Part shown: piece by piece, positions 47,844-61,500 of the stretch | Layout: every line of letters begins with the position of its first letter | Position numbering within the stretch: position 1 is the stretch's first letter | From: Chamaelirium japonicum | Lineage: Eukaryota > Streptophyta > Magnoliopsida > Liliales > Melanthiaceae | NCBI GenBank assembly: GCA_947650365.1 | Contig: CANTAL010000021.1 | Span: 1,922,001-1,986,000 of the forward strand | DNA: 64,000 bases | Direction: 5' to 3' | Made by a program: the position numbers and the translations under genes | Notes under the pieces: model-generated | What the model was told of the DNA's origin: nothing | The model's input: only the letters and a program-made list of their open reading frames with translations | Databases searched by the model: none

Positions 47844-50800
47844 TTATTTATAGGGTAAGCTTACTTAGGGCCTAAGCAATCTATGTAAAACCCTAATCTA
47901 TAGGAGAAGATATAAGAGAACGGAGAAATAAACAAAGAGAGAAGAGAGAAGAAGTCCTGCTTCACTCCATTGGCCACGGGTATAGTTGTGAAGTTAGAAG
48001 GAATCTAAATTCTAAAACTCCACTTCTGTCTTTGTTTCACTCTCCCTTTTCTTACGACTGGTCGGCTGGGCTCGATATGTTTTTGCTGATAATGTGTTGC
48101 GCGATAGGAGAAAGAGAGAGCCGTCAAACGTTCCCCACCCCAAGGGGATCGTATATTATTTATAAGGTTAGCTTACTTAGGGCCTAAGCAATCTATAGGA
48201 AACCCTAATCCATATAAGAGATCAAGAAGAGAACGGAGAGATTTAATTGTATTATTGAGAAATAGAGTTTTGGAATTTAGGTTCCTTCTTTCTTCATACC
48301 AATACCCATGGTAAATGGACATAAACACGACACCAATCTTCGTTTATCTCTCCGTTCTCTTCTCTTTTCTTCTCTCTTCTTACAACGCGTTATCAGAATA
48401 AACATGTCGACCCCAACCGACCAGTCACAAAAAAACGGAGAGAGAAACGAACACAGAAGAGAGAGAAGAAGAGAAAAAAGAACAGAGAGAACATAGAGAT
48501 AAATGAAGAGAGAAGAAAGAAAAAGACCTGCTTCAGTGCAATGGCCACGGGTATAGGTGTGAAGTAAGAAGGAATCTAAAATCCAAAACTCCACTTCTTA
48601 TGAGAAGTGGAGTTTTGGAATTTAGATTCCTTCTTACTTTACACCTATACCCGTGGCCAATGGACTGGAGTAGGACTTCTTCTCTCTTCTCTCTTCATTT
48701 ATCTCTCTGTTTTCTTATTATCATAAATTATTATATATTTATTAAATAATTTATATAAATTTATAAGCATAAAAAATATTTTATTTCTCTTCTTCTCTCT
48801 TTATTTATCTCTCTGTTCTTTTCTCTCTTCTTCTCTCTCTTCTGTCTTCGTTTCTTGCACTGTTTTCTTGTGACTGGTCGGCTAGGCTCGATATATTCAT
48901 GCTGATAATGTGTTGTGAGAAAAGAGAAGAAGAGAGAAGGAAACAGAAAGAATAATAAAAAGAAAAAAAAGAAGAAGTCTTACTCCAGTCCATTCACCAT
49001 GGGTATAGGAGTGAAGTAAGAAGGAATCTAAATTCCAAAACTCGACTTCTCAATAATATAATTAAATATCTCCATTCTCTTCCCTATTCTCCTATGGATT
49101 AGGGTTTCCCATAGATTACTTAGGCCCTAAGTAAGTTTACCCTATAAATAAATATGGTCACTTTATAGTGAGGCATGTTTGATGGCTCTCTCTTTCTCCT
49201 ATCTCATAATTTATTATCAGTATGAACATATCGAGCCCAGCTGACTAGTCGTAAGGAAACAAAAAAAGAAACAAAAATAAAAAAGAGAGAAGAAAAGAGA
49301 AGAGAACGGAGAGATAAACAAAGAGAAAAGAGAAAAGAAGTCCTACTCCAGTCCATTCGCCATGGGTATAAGTGTGAAGTAAGAAGGAATCTAAATTCCA
49401 AAACTCCACTTCTCATTAGCATCATCTCGAAGTTATTATTTTTATCATAGTAAATTCCAAAACTCTCTTTATTTTAATTAAATAATTAATTTAATTAAAA
49501 AAATTATAGTAACATTATTAATACGAAAAGAGAAGAAATCCTACTCCAGTCCATTGGCCATGGGTATACGTATGAAGTAAGAAGGAATCTAAATTACAAA
49601 ACTCTACTTCTCAATATTTATATGACCCCTTTAGGGTGGGGCACGTTTGATGGCTCTCTCTTTCTTCCACTCATAATATATTATCAGAATAAACATATTG
49701 AGCCCATCCTACCAGTCAAGTGAAAGTAGAGAGAGAAGAAGAGAGAAGAGAAAACAGAGAGAGAAACAAAGACAGAAGAGAGAAAAGAAGAGAGAAGAGA
49801 ATGAAGAGATAAACAAAAAGAGAAGAAGTCTTGCTCTAATCTATTAGCCATGAGTATAGGTGTGAAGTAAGATGGAATCTAAATTTAAAAACTTAACTTC
49901 TCAATATTTATACGACCCCTTTAGGGTGGTGCACATTTGACAGCTCTCTCTTTTTCTATCTCACAACACGTTATCAGTATGAACATGTCGAGCCTAGCTG
50001 ATCAGTTATAAGAAAACGGAGATAGAGAAAAAACAAAAGAGAAAGAACAAGATAGAAGATAACGGAGAGATAAATAAAGAGAAAAGAGAGAAGAAGTCCT
50101 ACTACAGTCCATTGGCCACGGGTCTAGGTATAAAGTAAGAAGTAATCTAAATTCCAAAACTCCACTTTTTAATAATATAATTAAATCTCTCCATTCTCTT
50201 CTCTCTTCTCCCATGGATTAGGGTTTCCCATAGACTGCTTAGACCCTAAGTAAGCTTACTCTATAAATAATAAATAATATATGACCCATTTAGGGTGGTG
50301 CATGTTTGATAGCTCTCTCTTTTTCCCATCTCACAACATGTTATTAGTACGAACATGTCGAGCCCAGCAGACCAGTCCTAAGAAAACAGAGAAATAAACG
50401 AAGACATAAGTGAAGTTTTGGATTAGAGTAGGACTTCTTCTTTCTTCTCTCTTTATTTATCTCTCTATTCTCTTCCCTCTTCTTCTCTCTCTTCTGTTGA
50501 GTTTTTGAATTTAGATTCCTTCTTACTTTACACCTATACCCGTGGCCAATGGATTGGAGCAAGACTTTTTCTCTCTTCTCTTTTTATTTATCACTCCGTT
50601 CACTTCTCTCTTCTTCTTTTTCTTTTGTCTTCGTTTCTCACTCTATTTTCATATAATTGGTCGACTGGGCTCGATATATTCGTGCTGATAATGTGTTATG
50701 AGATGGTAGAAAGAGCGAGCCATCACACGTGCCCTACCCTAAAGGGGTCATATAAATATTAAGAAGTGGACTTTTGGAATTTAGATTCTTTTTTACTTCA

Positions 50801-52178
50801 CACTTATACCCATGGCCAATGGATTGGAGCAGGACTTCTTTTCTCTTCTCTCTTCATTTATCTCTCCGTTCTCTTCTATCTTTTTCTCTTTCTTTTATCT
50901 TTGTTTCTCTCTCCGTTTTCTTGTGACTAGTTGGTAGGGCTCAATAGGTTCGTGCTGATAACATGTTGTGAGAAAAGAGCAGAGGACCTAAATAGATTAA
51001 TATAAATCTCCCTAGTTTTAATAATTAAGTAGAAGTCTTTCCTTATCTTCTGTCTCTTCTGTGGAGTTTTGGAATTAAGATTCCTTATTACTTCATACCT
51101 ATACCTGTGGCCAATGGACTGGAGCATTACTTCTTCTCTCTTCTCTCTTCGTTAATCTCTATATTCTCTTCTCGATTCTTCTCTTTCTTTTCTATTCTCC
51201 GTTCTCTTCTCTCTTCTTCTCTCTCTTCTATGGAGTTTTGAAATTTAGATTCCTTTTTACTTCACACTTATACCCTTGGCCAATAGATTGGAGCAAGACT
51301 ACTTTTGCCCTTCTCTCTTCGTTTATCTCTCCGTTTTCTTCTCTCTTCAACCTAAATATTTAATTAAATAATATAATTATTTAATTGAGGGAGAAACTAA
51401 GACAGAAGAGAAAGATGAAGAGAGAAGAGAACAAGGAGATAAATAAAGAGAGAAGAGAGAAGAAGTCCTGCTCCAGTCTAGTAGCCATGGGTATAGGTGT
51501 GAAGTAAGAAGGAATCTAAATTCTAAAACTACATAGAAGAGAGAAAAGAAGAGAAAAGATAACAGAGATATATATAAAGATATAAGTGGAGTTTTGGAAT
51601 TTAGATTTCTTCTTTCTTCACACCTATACCTGTGGACAATGGACTAGAGATGACTTCTTCTCTCTTCTCTCTTTATTTATCTCTATATTCTCTTCTCTTT
51701 TCTTCTCTCTTTTCTTCTCTCTTTTCGGTGGAGTTTTAGAATTTAGATTCCTTCTTACTTTACACCTATACCCATGGCCAATGGACTGGAGCAGGACTTC
51801 TTCTCTCTTCTCTCTTCGTTTATCTCTCTATTCTCTTCTTTCTTCTTCTCTCTCTTCGATCTTTGTTTCTCTCTCTGCTTTTTTATGACTGGTCGGTTGG
51901 GCTCGATATTTTTGTGCTGATAAAATGTTTTGAGGTGGAAGAAAGAAGAGAATGGATAGATTTAATTATATTATTAAGAAGTGGAGTTTTGGAATTTAGA
52001 TTCCTTCTTACTTTATATCTATCTCCGTGGCCAATGGACTAGAGCAGGACTTCTTCTCTTTTCTCTCTTCATTTATCTCTTTGTTATCATCTCTCTTCTT
52101 ATCTCTCTTCTGTCTTTATTTCTCTTTCCGTTTTCTTATGACTGGTCGGTTGGGCTCGATATGCTCGTGCTGATAACG
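47844..52178. repeat. GA-leader array of block B, right of the Helitron-like element
   Basis: Counterpart of 29,072-33,409 with the same units. The head-to-head junction recurs near 48,590-48,615. No gene is seen. Confidence 0.78.
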
Positions 52179-52404
52179 TGTTATGAGATAAGAAAAAAAA
52201 AGAGTCGTCAAACGTGTCCCACCCTAAAAGGGTCATATATTATTTATAGAGTAAGCTTACTTAGGGCCTAAGCAATCTATAGAAAAGGGGTCGTATATTA
52301 TTTATAGGGTAACCTTACTTAGGGCCTAAGTAATATATAGGAAACCATAATCCATGGGAGAGATCAGACGGTGGATAGCCATCCCATCGAACGATCTTAG
52401 AACA
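52179..52404 (-). repeat. 226-bp GA-leader LTR with duplicated promoter core, copy B
   Basis: Exact-length counterpart of 33,410-33,635, with the same 58-bp internal tandem duplication and the same ends. Confidence 0.85.
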
Positions 52405-53285
52405 ATTATAATGTTTTAAATTTTTTTTTAAAAAAAATATAAATGATTTTTAAAATAAAAAATTCAGATTACCTTATCTTCCTTCTTTACTTCCTATTAT
52501 TTAATTAATTTAATTAGTTTAATAAATAAAATAATTAAATAAATAAATAATTAAATAAATATTTAATTATATTTATAATTAAATAACTAAATTATTTAAA
52601 TAATTTATTTATTATTTAAATAATAAAATAAATAAGTATTTATTTTATTACTTCAAAAAATATTAAGTTATTTAAAAAAATATTTTATTATTTATATATT
52701 CAAATAATTAACTAATTATTTAAATAATAAGTAAATAGTTATATAATTTATTTTTAATTTTATAACTTAATTAAATAATTAATTTTTTTTTAATTTAAAT
52801 ATATATTTTATAATTTAATAAAATAATTCTTTAATTATTTAATTACATATTAATGTATTTTATTATTATTTATTTAACTATAAAATTATTTAATATTTAA
52901 ATTATTTATTTATTTTAGTAAATAATCTATTTAATATATTTCTTCACTAAATGAGATTTTAAATATTTCAATAATTGACTAATTATTTAACTATTTAAAA
53001 ATAAAATAATATTTTAAGAAATAACTAATAAAATAAAAGAATTAATTAATTATATAATTAAATAAATATTTCTTTATTTAATAATTTAAATATTTAAATC
53101 GGTATATAATTTAATTATTTATTAATATAATAAAAAAATTAAAATAATTAAATAAGTTTAAAAAATTAATTATTTAATGAAAAACATAATTAATAAATTA
53201 TTTAAATAATTTAATAATTAAATAAATTATTTTTTAAATTTAAAAAATTATAATAATATTACTATGATAAATCATAATAACATTG
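52405..53285. repeat. AT-rich body, copy B
   Basis: Counterpart of 33,636-34,545, slightly shorter through small indels in the AT runs. No coding sequence. Confidence 0.75.
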
Positions 53286-56200
53286 AGATGATACTATTGA
53301 GAAGTGGAGTTTTGAAATTTAGATTCCTTCTTACTTCACACCTATACCCGTGGCCAATGGACTTGAGTAGGACTTCTTCTCTCTTCTCTCTTTATTTCTC
53401 ACTCCGTTCTTTTCTTTCTTATTATCTCTCTTCTATGGAGTTTTGGAATTTAGATTTTTTTTACTTCATACCTATACCTATGGCGAATGGAGTGGAGCAA
53501 GACTTCTTCTCCATGCGAGAAGAGAGAAGAGAATAAAGGGATTAATTATATTATTGAGAAGTGGAGTTTTAGAATTTAGATTCCTTCTTACTTCACATCT
53601 ATACCCCTGGACTGCATCCGGACTTTTTCTTTCTTTTCTCTTCGTTTATCTTTCTATCCTCTTCTCTCTTCTTCTCTCTCTTCTGTCATCGTTTCTATCT
53701 CCGTTTTCTTGTCTCACCTGGGCTTGACATGTTCGTGTTGATAACGTGTTGTGAGATGGAAGAAAGAAAGGGCCATCACGCGTGCCGTACCCTAAAGAGG
53801 TCATATAAATATTAAGAAGTAGAGGTTTTGAATTTAGATTCTTTCTTACTTTACACCTATACCAGTGGTGAATAGACTGGGGTAAGACTTATACTATCTT
53901 CTCTCTTCGTTTATCTCTTTATTCTCTTCTCTCTTTTGTCTTCGTTTCTCTCTTGATTAAATAATTATATTATTTAATTAAATTATTTAGGTAGAAGAGA
54001 GAACAGAACGGAGAGATAAACAAAGAGAGAAGGGGAGAAGAAGTCATACTCCAGTCCATTGGCCACGGGTATAGGTGTGGAGTAAAAAGGAATCTAAATT
54101 CTAAAACTCTACAGACGAGAGAGAATAAGAGAGAAAAGAAGAGAGAAAAGAGAGAAGAATAGAGAAGAGAACGTAAAGATAAACAAAAAGATAAAATAGA
54201 AGAAGTCCTGCTCCAATCCATTGGCCACGGGTATAAATGTGAAGTAATAAGGAATCTAAATTCCAAAACTCCATAAAAAAGAAAGAAGATAAGAACAGAC
54301 TTCTATTTAATTATTAAAAATAGAGATATTTATATTATTTTCTTTAGGTTCTCTTCTCTCTTCTCACAACACATTATCAGTACGAACATGTCGAGCCCAA
54401 CCAACTAGTCACAAGAAAATGGAGAGAGAAATAAAGACAGAAGAGAAAGAAAAAGAGAAAAAAGAATGGAGAGATAAACAAAAAGATAAGATATTAGAAG
54501 TCCTGCTCCAGTCCATTCGCCACGGGTATAGGTATGAAGTAAAAAGGAATCTAAATTCGAAAACTCCACTTCTCAATATTTATACGACCCCTTTAGGGTG
54601 CGGCATGTGTGCCGGCTCTCTATTTCTCCCATCTCACAACACGTTATCAACACGAACATGTCATGCCCAGCCGACCAGTCATAAGAAAACGAAGAGAGAA
54701 ACAAAGACAGAAGAGAGAAGAGGACAAAGAGATAAACAAAGAGACAATAAAGAAGAAGTCCTACTCAAGTCCATTGGCCACGGGTATAGGTATGAAGTAA
54801 GAAGGAATCTAAATTCAAAAACTCCATAGAAGAAAGAGAAGAAGAGAGAAGAGAACGAAGTGATAAATGAAGAGAGAAGAGAGAAGAAGTCCTACTCCAA
54901 TCCTTTGGCCATGGGTATAGGTGTGAAGTAAAAAGGAATCTAAATTCCAAAACTTCACTTCTGGCCTCGTTTCTCTCTCTGTTTTCTTATGACTGGTCAG
55001 CTGGGCTCGACATATTCGTGCTGATAACGTGTTGTGAGATAAGAAAAAGAGAGAGCGTTAAATGTGCCCCACCCTAAAGGGGTCATAAATTATTTATTAT
55101 TTATAGGGTAAGCATACTTAGGGCCTAAGCAATCTATAGGAAACCCTAATCTATGGGAAAAGAGAGGAGAGAATGGCGAGTGTAAATTATATTATTGAGA
55201 AGTGGAGTTTTGGAATTTAGATTACTTCTTACTTCACACCTAGACCCGTGGTTAATGGACTAGAGCAGGACTTCATCTCTCTTCTGTCTTCGTTTATCTC
55301 TCCATTCTCTTCTTTCTTGTTCTTTCTCCTCTGCCTTCATTTCTCTCTTCGTTTTCTTGTGACTGATCGGCTGGGCTCGATATGTTCATACTGATAACGT
55401 ATTATGAGATAGGAGAAAGAGAAAGATGTCAAATATGCTCCACCCTAATGGGGTCGTATAAATATTGAGAAGTTGACTATTGGAATTTAGATTTCTTCTT
55501 ACTTCATACCTATATCCGTAGCCAATGGCCTGGAGCAGGACTTCTTCTCTCTTTGTTTATCTTTTCGTTCTCTTCTCTCATTTTCTCTCTCTTCTGTCTT
55601 CGTTTCTCTCTTCGTTTTCTCTTCTCTCTTTTTCTCTCTATTCTGTCTTCGTTTCTCTCTCTATTTTCTTGTGACTAGTAGGCTGTGCTCGACATTTTCG
55701 TGCTGATAACATGTTGTGAGGTAGAAGAATGAAATATCCATCAAATGTGCCCCACCATAAAGGTGTCATATAAATATTGAGAAATGGAGTTTTGTAATTT
55801 AGATTCCTTCTTACTTTATACCTATACAAGTGGCTAATGGACTGGAGTAAGACTTTTTCCCTTTTCGTGCTGATAATGTTACTGTAATTTTTTTAATTAA
55901 ATTAATTGTTTAATTAAAATAAAGAGAGTTTTGGAATTTACTATGATAATCATAATAGCATTAAGATGATACTATTGAGAAGTGGAGTTTTGGAATTTAG
56001 ATTCCTTCTTACTTCACACCTATTCCCATGGCGAATGGACTGGAGCATGACTTCTTATTTTTTCTTTATTTATTTATCTCTCCGTTGTCTTCTTTTTTCT
56101 TCTCTCTTTTGTCTTTGTTTCTCTCTCCATTTTCTTACGACTGGTCAGTTGGGCTCGACATGTTTATGCTGATAACGTATTGTGAATTAGGAGAAAGAGA

Positions 56201-57479
56201 GAGCCATCAAACATGCCCCACCCTAAAGGGGTCGTATATTATTTATAGGGTATGCTTACTTAGGGCCTTAGCAATCTATGGGAAACCCTAATCCATGGGA
56301 AAAGAAAGAAGAGAACGGAGAGATTTAATTATATTATTGAGAAGTAGAGTTTTGGAATTTAGATTCCTTCTTACTTCACACCAATACCCTTGGCGAGTGG
56401 ATTGGAGCAAGACTTCTCTCTTCTCTCTTTATTTATCTCTCTGTTCTCTTCTCTCTTCTCATAACACGTTATCAGCATGAACATATCGAGCTCAGCCGAC
56501 TAGTCATCAGAAAACGGTGCGAGAAACGAAGACAGAAGAGAGAGAAGAAGAGAAAAGAGAATGGAGAGATAAATAAAGAGAGAAGAAGAGAAATAAAATA
56601 TTTTTCATGCTCATAAATTTATATAAATTATTTAATAATTATATAACGTTTTATAATTAAATATTTAAATTATAACATTGAGATGATACTATTTAAATAT
56701 TTAAAGAAATGATATTCTTCATAATATTTGAAGAAATATTAATTAAAATAAATAAGTAATCTCCAATCTCACAATACGTTATCAGCATGAACATATCGAG
56801 CCCAGCAGACCAGTCACCAAAAAACATAGAGAGAAACGAAGACAGAAGAGAGAGAACGAAGGGAGAAGAGAACGGAGAGATAAACAAAGAGAGAAGAGAG
56901 AAGAAGTCCTGCTCCAGTCCATTCGCCACGGGTATAGGTGTGAAGTATGAAGGAATCTAAATTCCAAAACTCTACTTCTTAATAATATAATTAAATCTCT
57001 CCATTCTCTTCTCTCTTCTCCTATGGATTAGGGTTTCCTATAGATTGCTTAGGCATTAAGTAAGCTTACTCTATAAATAATATATGACCCCTTTAGGGTG
57101 CGACACATATAACGGTTCTCTTTTTCTCCCATCACATAATATTTATCAGTAGGAACATGTCGAGCTCAGCCGACCAATTACAAAAAATGGTGAGAGAAAT
57201 GAAGATAGAAGAGAGAGAATAAGAGAGAAGAGAACAAAGAGATAAATGAAGAAAGAAAAGATAAGAAGTCTTGCTCCACTCCATTCGCCATAGGTATAGG
57301 TATGAAGTAAAAAAAATCTAAATTCCAAAACTCCATAGAAGAGAGAGAATAAGAAAGAAAAGAACGGAGTGAGAAATGAAGAGAGAAGAGAGAAGAAGTC
57401 CTACTCAAGTCCATTGGCCACGGGTATAGGTGTGAAGTAAGAAGGAATCTAAATTTCAAAACTCCACTTCTCAATAGTA
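53286..57479. repeat. GA-leader array: end of block B, spacer and start of block C
   Basis: To about 54,867 it matches the end of block A. Beyond that come an older diverged copy (listed separately), LTR pieces near 55,035-55,155, 56,180-56,290 (both minus) and 57,010-57,145 (plus), and AT-rich patches at 55,870-55,970 and 56,590-56,760. No gene is seen. Confidence 0.72.
54960..56645 (-). repeat. Older diverged copy of part of the duplicated block
   Basis: This stretch runs parallel to about 60,350-62,040. Shared odd features in order are a duplicated TTATTTATTATTTATAG, GATTACTTCTTAC, CACCTAGACCC-like sequence, the AT insert TTTTTTTAATTAAATTAATT, and AAAACGGTGC before a GA leader ending GAGAAATAAAATATTT. 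Divergence is visibly higher than between A, B and C. Relative to A and B it is inverted. Confidence 0.65.
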
Positions 57480-58360
57480 TCATCTCAATGTTATTATGAT
57501 TTATCATAGTAATATTATTATAATTTTTTTAAATTAAATTAATAATTTATTTAATTATTAAATTATTTAAATAATTTATTAATTATGTTTTTCTTAAAAT
57601 AATTAATTTTTTAAACTTATTTAATTATTTTAATTATTTTTATTATATTATTAAATAATTAAATTATATACCAATTTAAATATTTAAATTATTAAATAAA
57701 GAAATATTGATTTAATTATATAATTAATTAATTATTTTATTTTATTAGTTATTTCTTAAAATATTATTTTATTTTTAAATAGTTAAATAATTAGTCAATT
57801 ATTGAAATATTTAAAATCTCATTTAGTGAAGAAATATATTAAATAGATTATTTACTAAAATAAATAAATAATTTAAATATTAAATAATTTTATAGTTAAA
57901 TAAATAATAATAATAAAAATTAATATGCAATTAAATAATTAAAGAATTATTTTATTTAATTATAAAATATATATTTAAATTTAAAAAAAAATTAATTATT
58001 TAATTAAGTTATAAAATTAAAAATAAATTATATAACTATTTACTTATTATTTAAATAATTAGTTAATTATTTGAATATATAAATAATAATTTTTTTTTTT
58101 AAATAACTTAATATTTTTTAAAGTAATAAAATAAATACTTATTTATTTTAATATTTAAATAATAAATAAATTATTTAAATAATTTAGTTATTTAATTATA
58201 AATATAATTAAATATTTATTTAATTATTTAATTATTTTATTTATCAAACTAATTAAATTAATTAAATAATAGGAAGTAAAGAAGGAAGATGAGGTAATCT
58301 AAATTTTTTATTTTAAAAATCATTTATATTTTTTTAAAAAAAAATTTAAAACATTATAAT
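57480..58360. repeat. AT-rich body, copy C
   Basis: Reverse-complement counterpart of the 0.9-kb AT bodies. It begins after CTTCTCAATAGTATCATCTC and runs directly into the LTR start TGTTCTAAGATCG. Confidence 0.78.
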
Positions 58361-58586
58361 TGTTCTAAGATCGTTCGATGGGATGGCTATCCACCGCCTG
58401 ATCTCTCCCATGGATTATGGTTTCCTATATATTACTTAGGCCCTAAGTAAGGTTACCCTATAAATAATATACGACCCCTTTCCTATAGATTGCTTAGGCC
58501 CTAAGTAAGCTTACTCTATAAATAATATATGACCCTTTTAGGGTGGGACACGTTTGACGACTCTTTTTTTTTCTCATCTCATAACA
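58361..58586 (+). repeat. 226-bp GA-leader LTR with duplicated promoter core, copy C
   Basis: It starts TGTTCTAAGATCGTTCGATG, holds CCTATAAATAATATACGACC and then, 58 bp on, TCTATAAATAATATATGACC. It ends CTCATAACA and is followed by CGTTATCAGCACGA. It is the only plus-strand copy of this variant, which makes its layout easy to read. Confidence 0.87.
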
Positions 58587-61500
58587 CGTTATCAGCACGA
58601 GCATATCGGGCCCAACCGACCAGTCATAAGAAAACGGAGAGAGAAATAAAGACAGAAGAGAGAGAAGAAGAGAGAAGATAACAAAGAGATAAATGAAGAA
58701 AGAAAAGAGAAGAAGTCCTGCTCTAGTCCATTGGCCACAGAGATAGATATGAAGTAAGAAGGAATCTAAATTCCGAAACTCCACTTCTTAGTAATATAAT
58801 TAAATCTATCCATTCTCTTCTTTCTTCAACCTCAGAACAATTTATCAACACAAAAATATCGAGCCCAACCGACCAGTCATAAAAAAACAGAGAGAGAGAA
58901 ATAAAGATCGAAGAGAGAGAAGAAGAAAGAAGAGAATGGAGAGATAAACGAAGAGAGAAGAGAGAAGAAGTCCTGCTCCAGTCCATTGACCATGGGTATA
59001 GGTGTAAAGTAAGAAGGAATCTAAATTCCAAAACTCCACAGAAAAGAGAGAAGAAAAGAAAATAGAAAATAGAGATAAATGAAGAGAGAAGAGAGAAGAA
59101 GTCCGCTCCAGTCCATTGTCCACAGGTATAGGTGTGAAGTAAGAAGAAATCTAAATTCCAAAACTCCACTTATATCTTTATATATATCTCTGTTATCTTT
59201 TCTCTTCTTTTCTCTCTTCTATGTAGTTTTAGAATTTAGATTCCTTCTTACTTCACACCTATACCCATGGCTAATAGACTGGAGCAGAACTTCTTCTCTC
59301 TTCTCTCTTTATTTATCTCCCTGTTCTTTTCTCTCTTCTTTTTTCTCTTCTGTCTTAGTTTCTCCCTCAATTAAATAATTATATTATTTAATTAAATATT
59401 TAGGTTGAAGAGAGAAGAAAACGGAGAGATAAATGAAGAGAGAAGGGCAAAAGTAGTCTTGCTCCAATCCATTGGCCAAGGGTATAGGTGTGAAGTAAGA
59501 AGGAATCTAAATTCCAAAACTCCATAGAAGAGAGAGAAGAAGAGAGAAGAGAACAAAGAATGGAAAAGAAAGAGAAGAATCGAGAAGAGAATATATAGAT
59601 TAACGAAGAGAGAAGAGAGAAGACGTATTGCTCCAGTCCATTGGCCACAGGTATAGGTATGAAGTAATAAGGAATCTTAATTCCAAAACTCCACAGAAGA
59701 GACAGAAGATAAGGAAAGACTTCTACTTAATTATTAAAACTAGAGAGATTTATATTAATTTATTTAGGTCCACTGCTCTTTTCTCACAACATGTTATCAG
59801 CACGAACATATTGAGCCCTACCAACTAGTCACAAGAAAACGGAGAGAGAAACAAAGATAAAAGAAAGAGAAAAAGATAGAAGAGAACAGAGAGATAAATG
59901 AAGAGAGAAGAGAAAAGAAGTCCTGCTCCAATCCATTAGCCATGGGTATAAGTGTGAAGTAAAAAAGAATCTAAATTCCAAAACTCCACTTCTTAATATT
60001 TATATGACCCCTTTAGGGTAGGGCATATGTGATGGCTCTCTCTTTCTCCCATCTCATAACACGTTATCAGCACGAATATATCAAGCCCAGTCGACCAATT
60101 ATAAGAAAATAGAGTGAGAAACGAAGACAAAAGAAAAAGAAGAAGAGAGAAGTGAATAGAGAGATAAATAAAAAGAGAAGAGAGAAGAAGTCTTGCTCCA
60201 ATCCATTGGCCACGGGTATAGGTGTAAAGTAAGAAGGAATCTAAATTCAAAAACTCAACAGAAGAGAGAGAAGAAGAGGGAAGAGAATAGAGAGATAAAT
60301 AAAGAGAGAAGAAAGAAGAAGTCCTACTCTAATCCAAAACTTCACTTATGTCTTCGTTTATTTCTCTGTTTTCTTAGGACTGGTCTGCTGGGCTCGACAT
60401 GTTCATACTAATAACATGTTGTGAGATGGGAGAAAAAGAGAGCTGTCAAACATGCACCACCCTAAATGGGTCATATATTATTTATTATTTATAGAGTAAG
60501 CTTATTTAGGGTCTAAGCAGTCTATGGGAAACCCTAATCCATGGGAGAAGAGCGAAGAGAATGGAGAGATTTAATTATATTATTGAAAACTGGAGTTTTG
60601 GAATTTAGATTACTTCTTACTTTATACCTAGACCCATGGCCAATGGACAGTAGTAGGACTTCTTCTCTCTTTTCTCTTTATTTATCTCTCCGTTATCTTC
60701 TATCTTATTCTTTCTCTTTTGTTTTTTCTCTATCTCCGTTTTCTTATAACTGATCGGCTAGGCTCGACATGTTCATACTGATAACGTGTTGTGAGATAGA
60801 GAAAGAGAGAGCCGTCAAATGTGCACCACCCTAAAGGGGTCGTATAAATATTGAGAAGTTGAGTTTTTAAATTTAGATTCCATCTTACTTCACACCTATA
60901 CTCATGGCTAATAGATTAGAGCAGGACTTTTTCTCTCTTTGTTTATCTCTTTATTCCCTTCTTTCTTCTTTTCTCTCTTCTATCTTTGTTTCTCTCTCTA
61001 TTTTCTCTTCTCTCTTCTTCTCTCTCTTCTGTGTTCGTTTCTCTCTCTATTTTCACTTGACTGGTAGGCTGGGTTCAATATGTTTATTCTGATAATATAT
61101 TATGAGTGGAAGAAAGAGAGAGCCATCAAACGTGCCCCACCCTAAAGGGGTCATATAAATATTGAGAAGTAGAGTTTTGTAATTTAGATTCCTTCTTACT
61201 TCATACGTATACCCATGGCCAATGGACTGGAGCAGGATTTCTTCTCTTTTCGTATTAATAATGTTACTATAATTTTTTTAATTAAATTAATTATTTAATT
61301 AAAATAAAGAGAGTTTTGGAATTACTATGATAATCATAATAACTTCGAGATGATGCTAATAAGAAGTGGAGTTTTGGAATTTAGATTCTTCCTTACTTCA
61401 GACTTATACCCATGGCGAATGGACTGGAGTAGGACTTCTTTTCTCTTTTCTCTTTGTTTATCTCTCCGTTCTCTTCTCTTTTCTTCTCTCTTTTTTGTTT

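Larger units (their letters stand above)
36119..54867 (+). repeat. Segmental duplication block B (second tandem copy)
   Basis: Collinear with block A. It begins ATAAAGAAAGAAGAG as block A does at 11,561, and ends GAACGAAGTGATAAAT as block A does. It lacks the Copia element: at about 36,690-36,720 the AT-rich sequence continues through AATTAAATTAATTAATTATT without a break and with one ATTAA fewer, the pre-insertion state. Confidence 0.9.
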
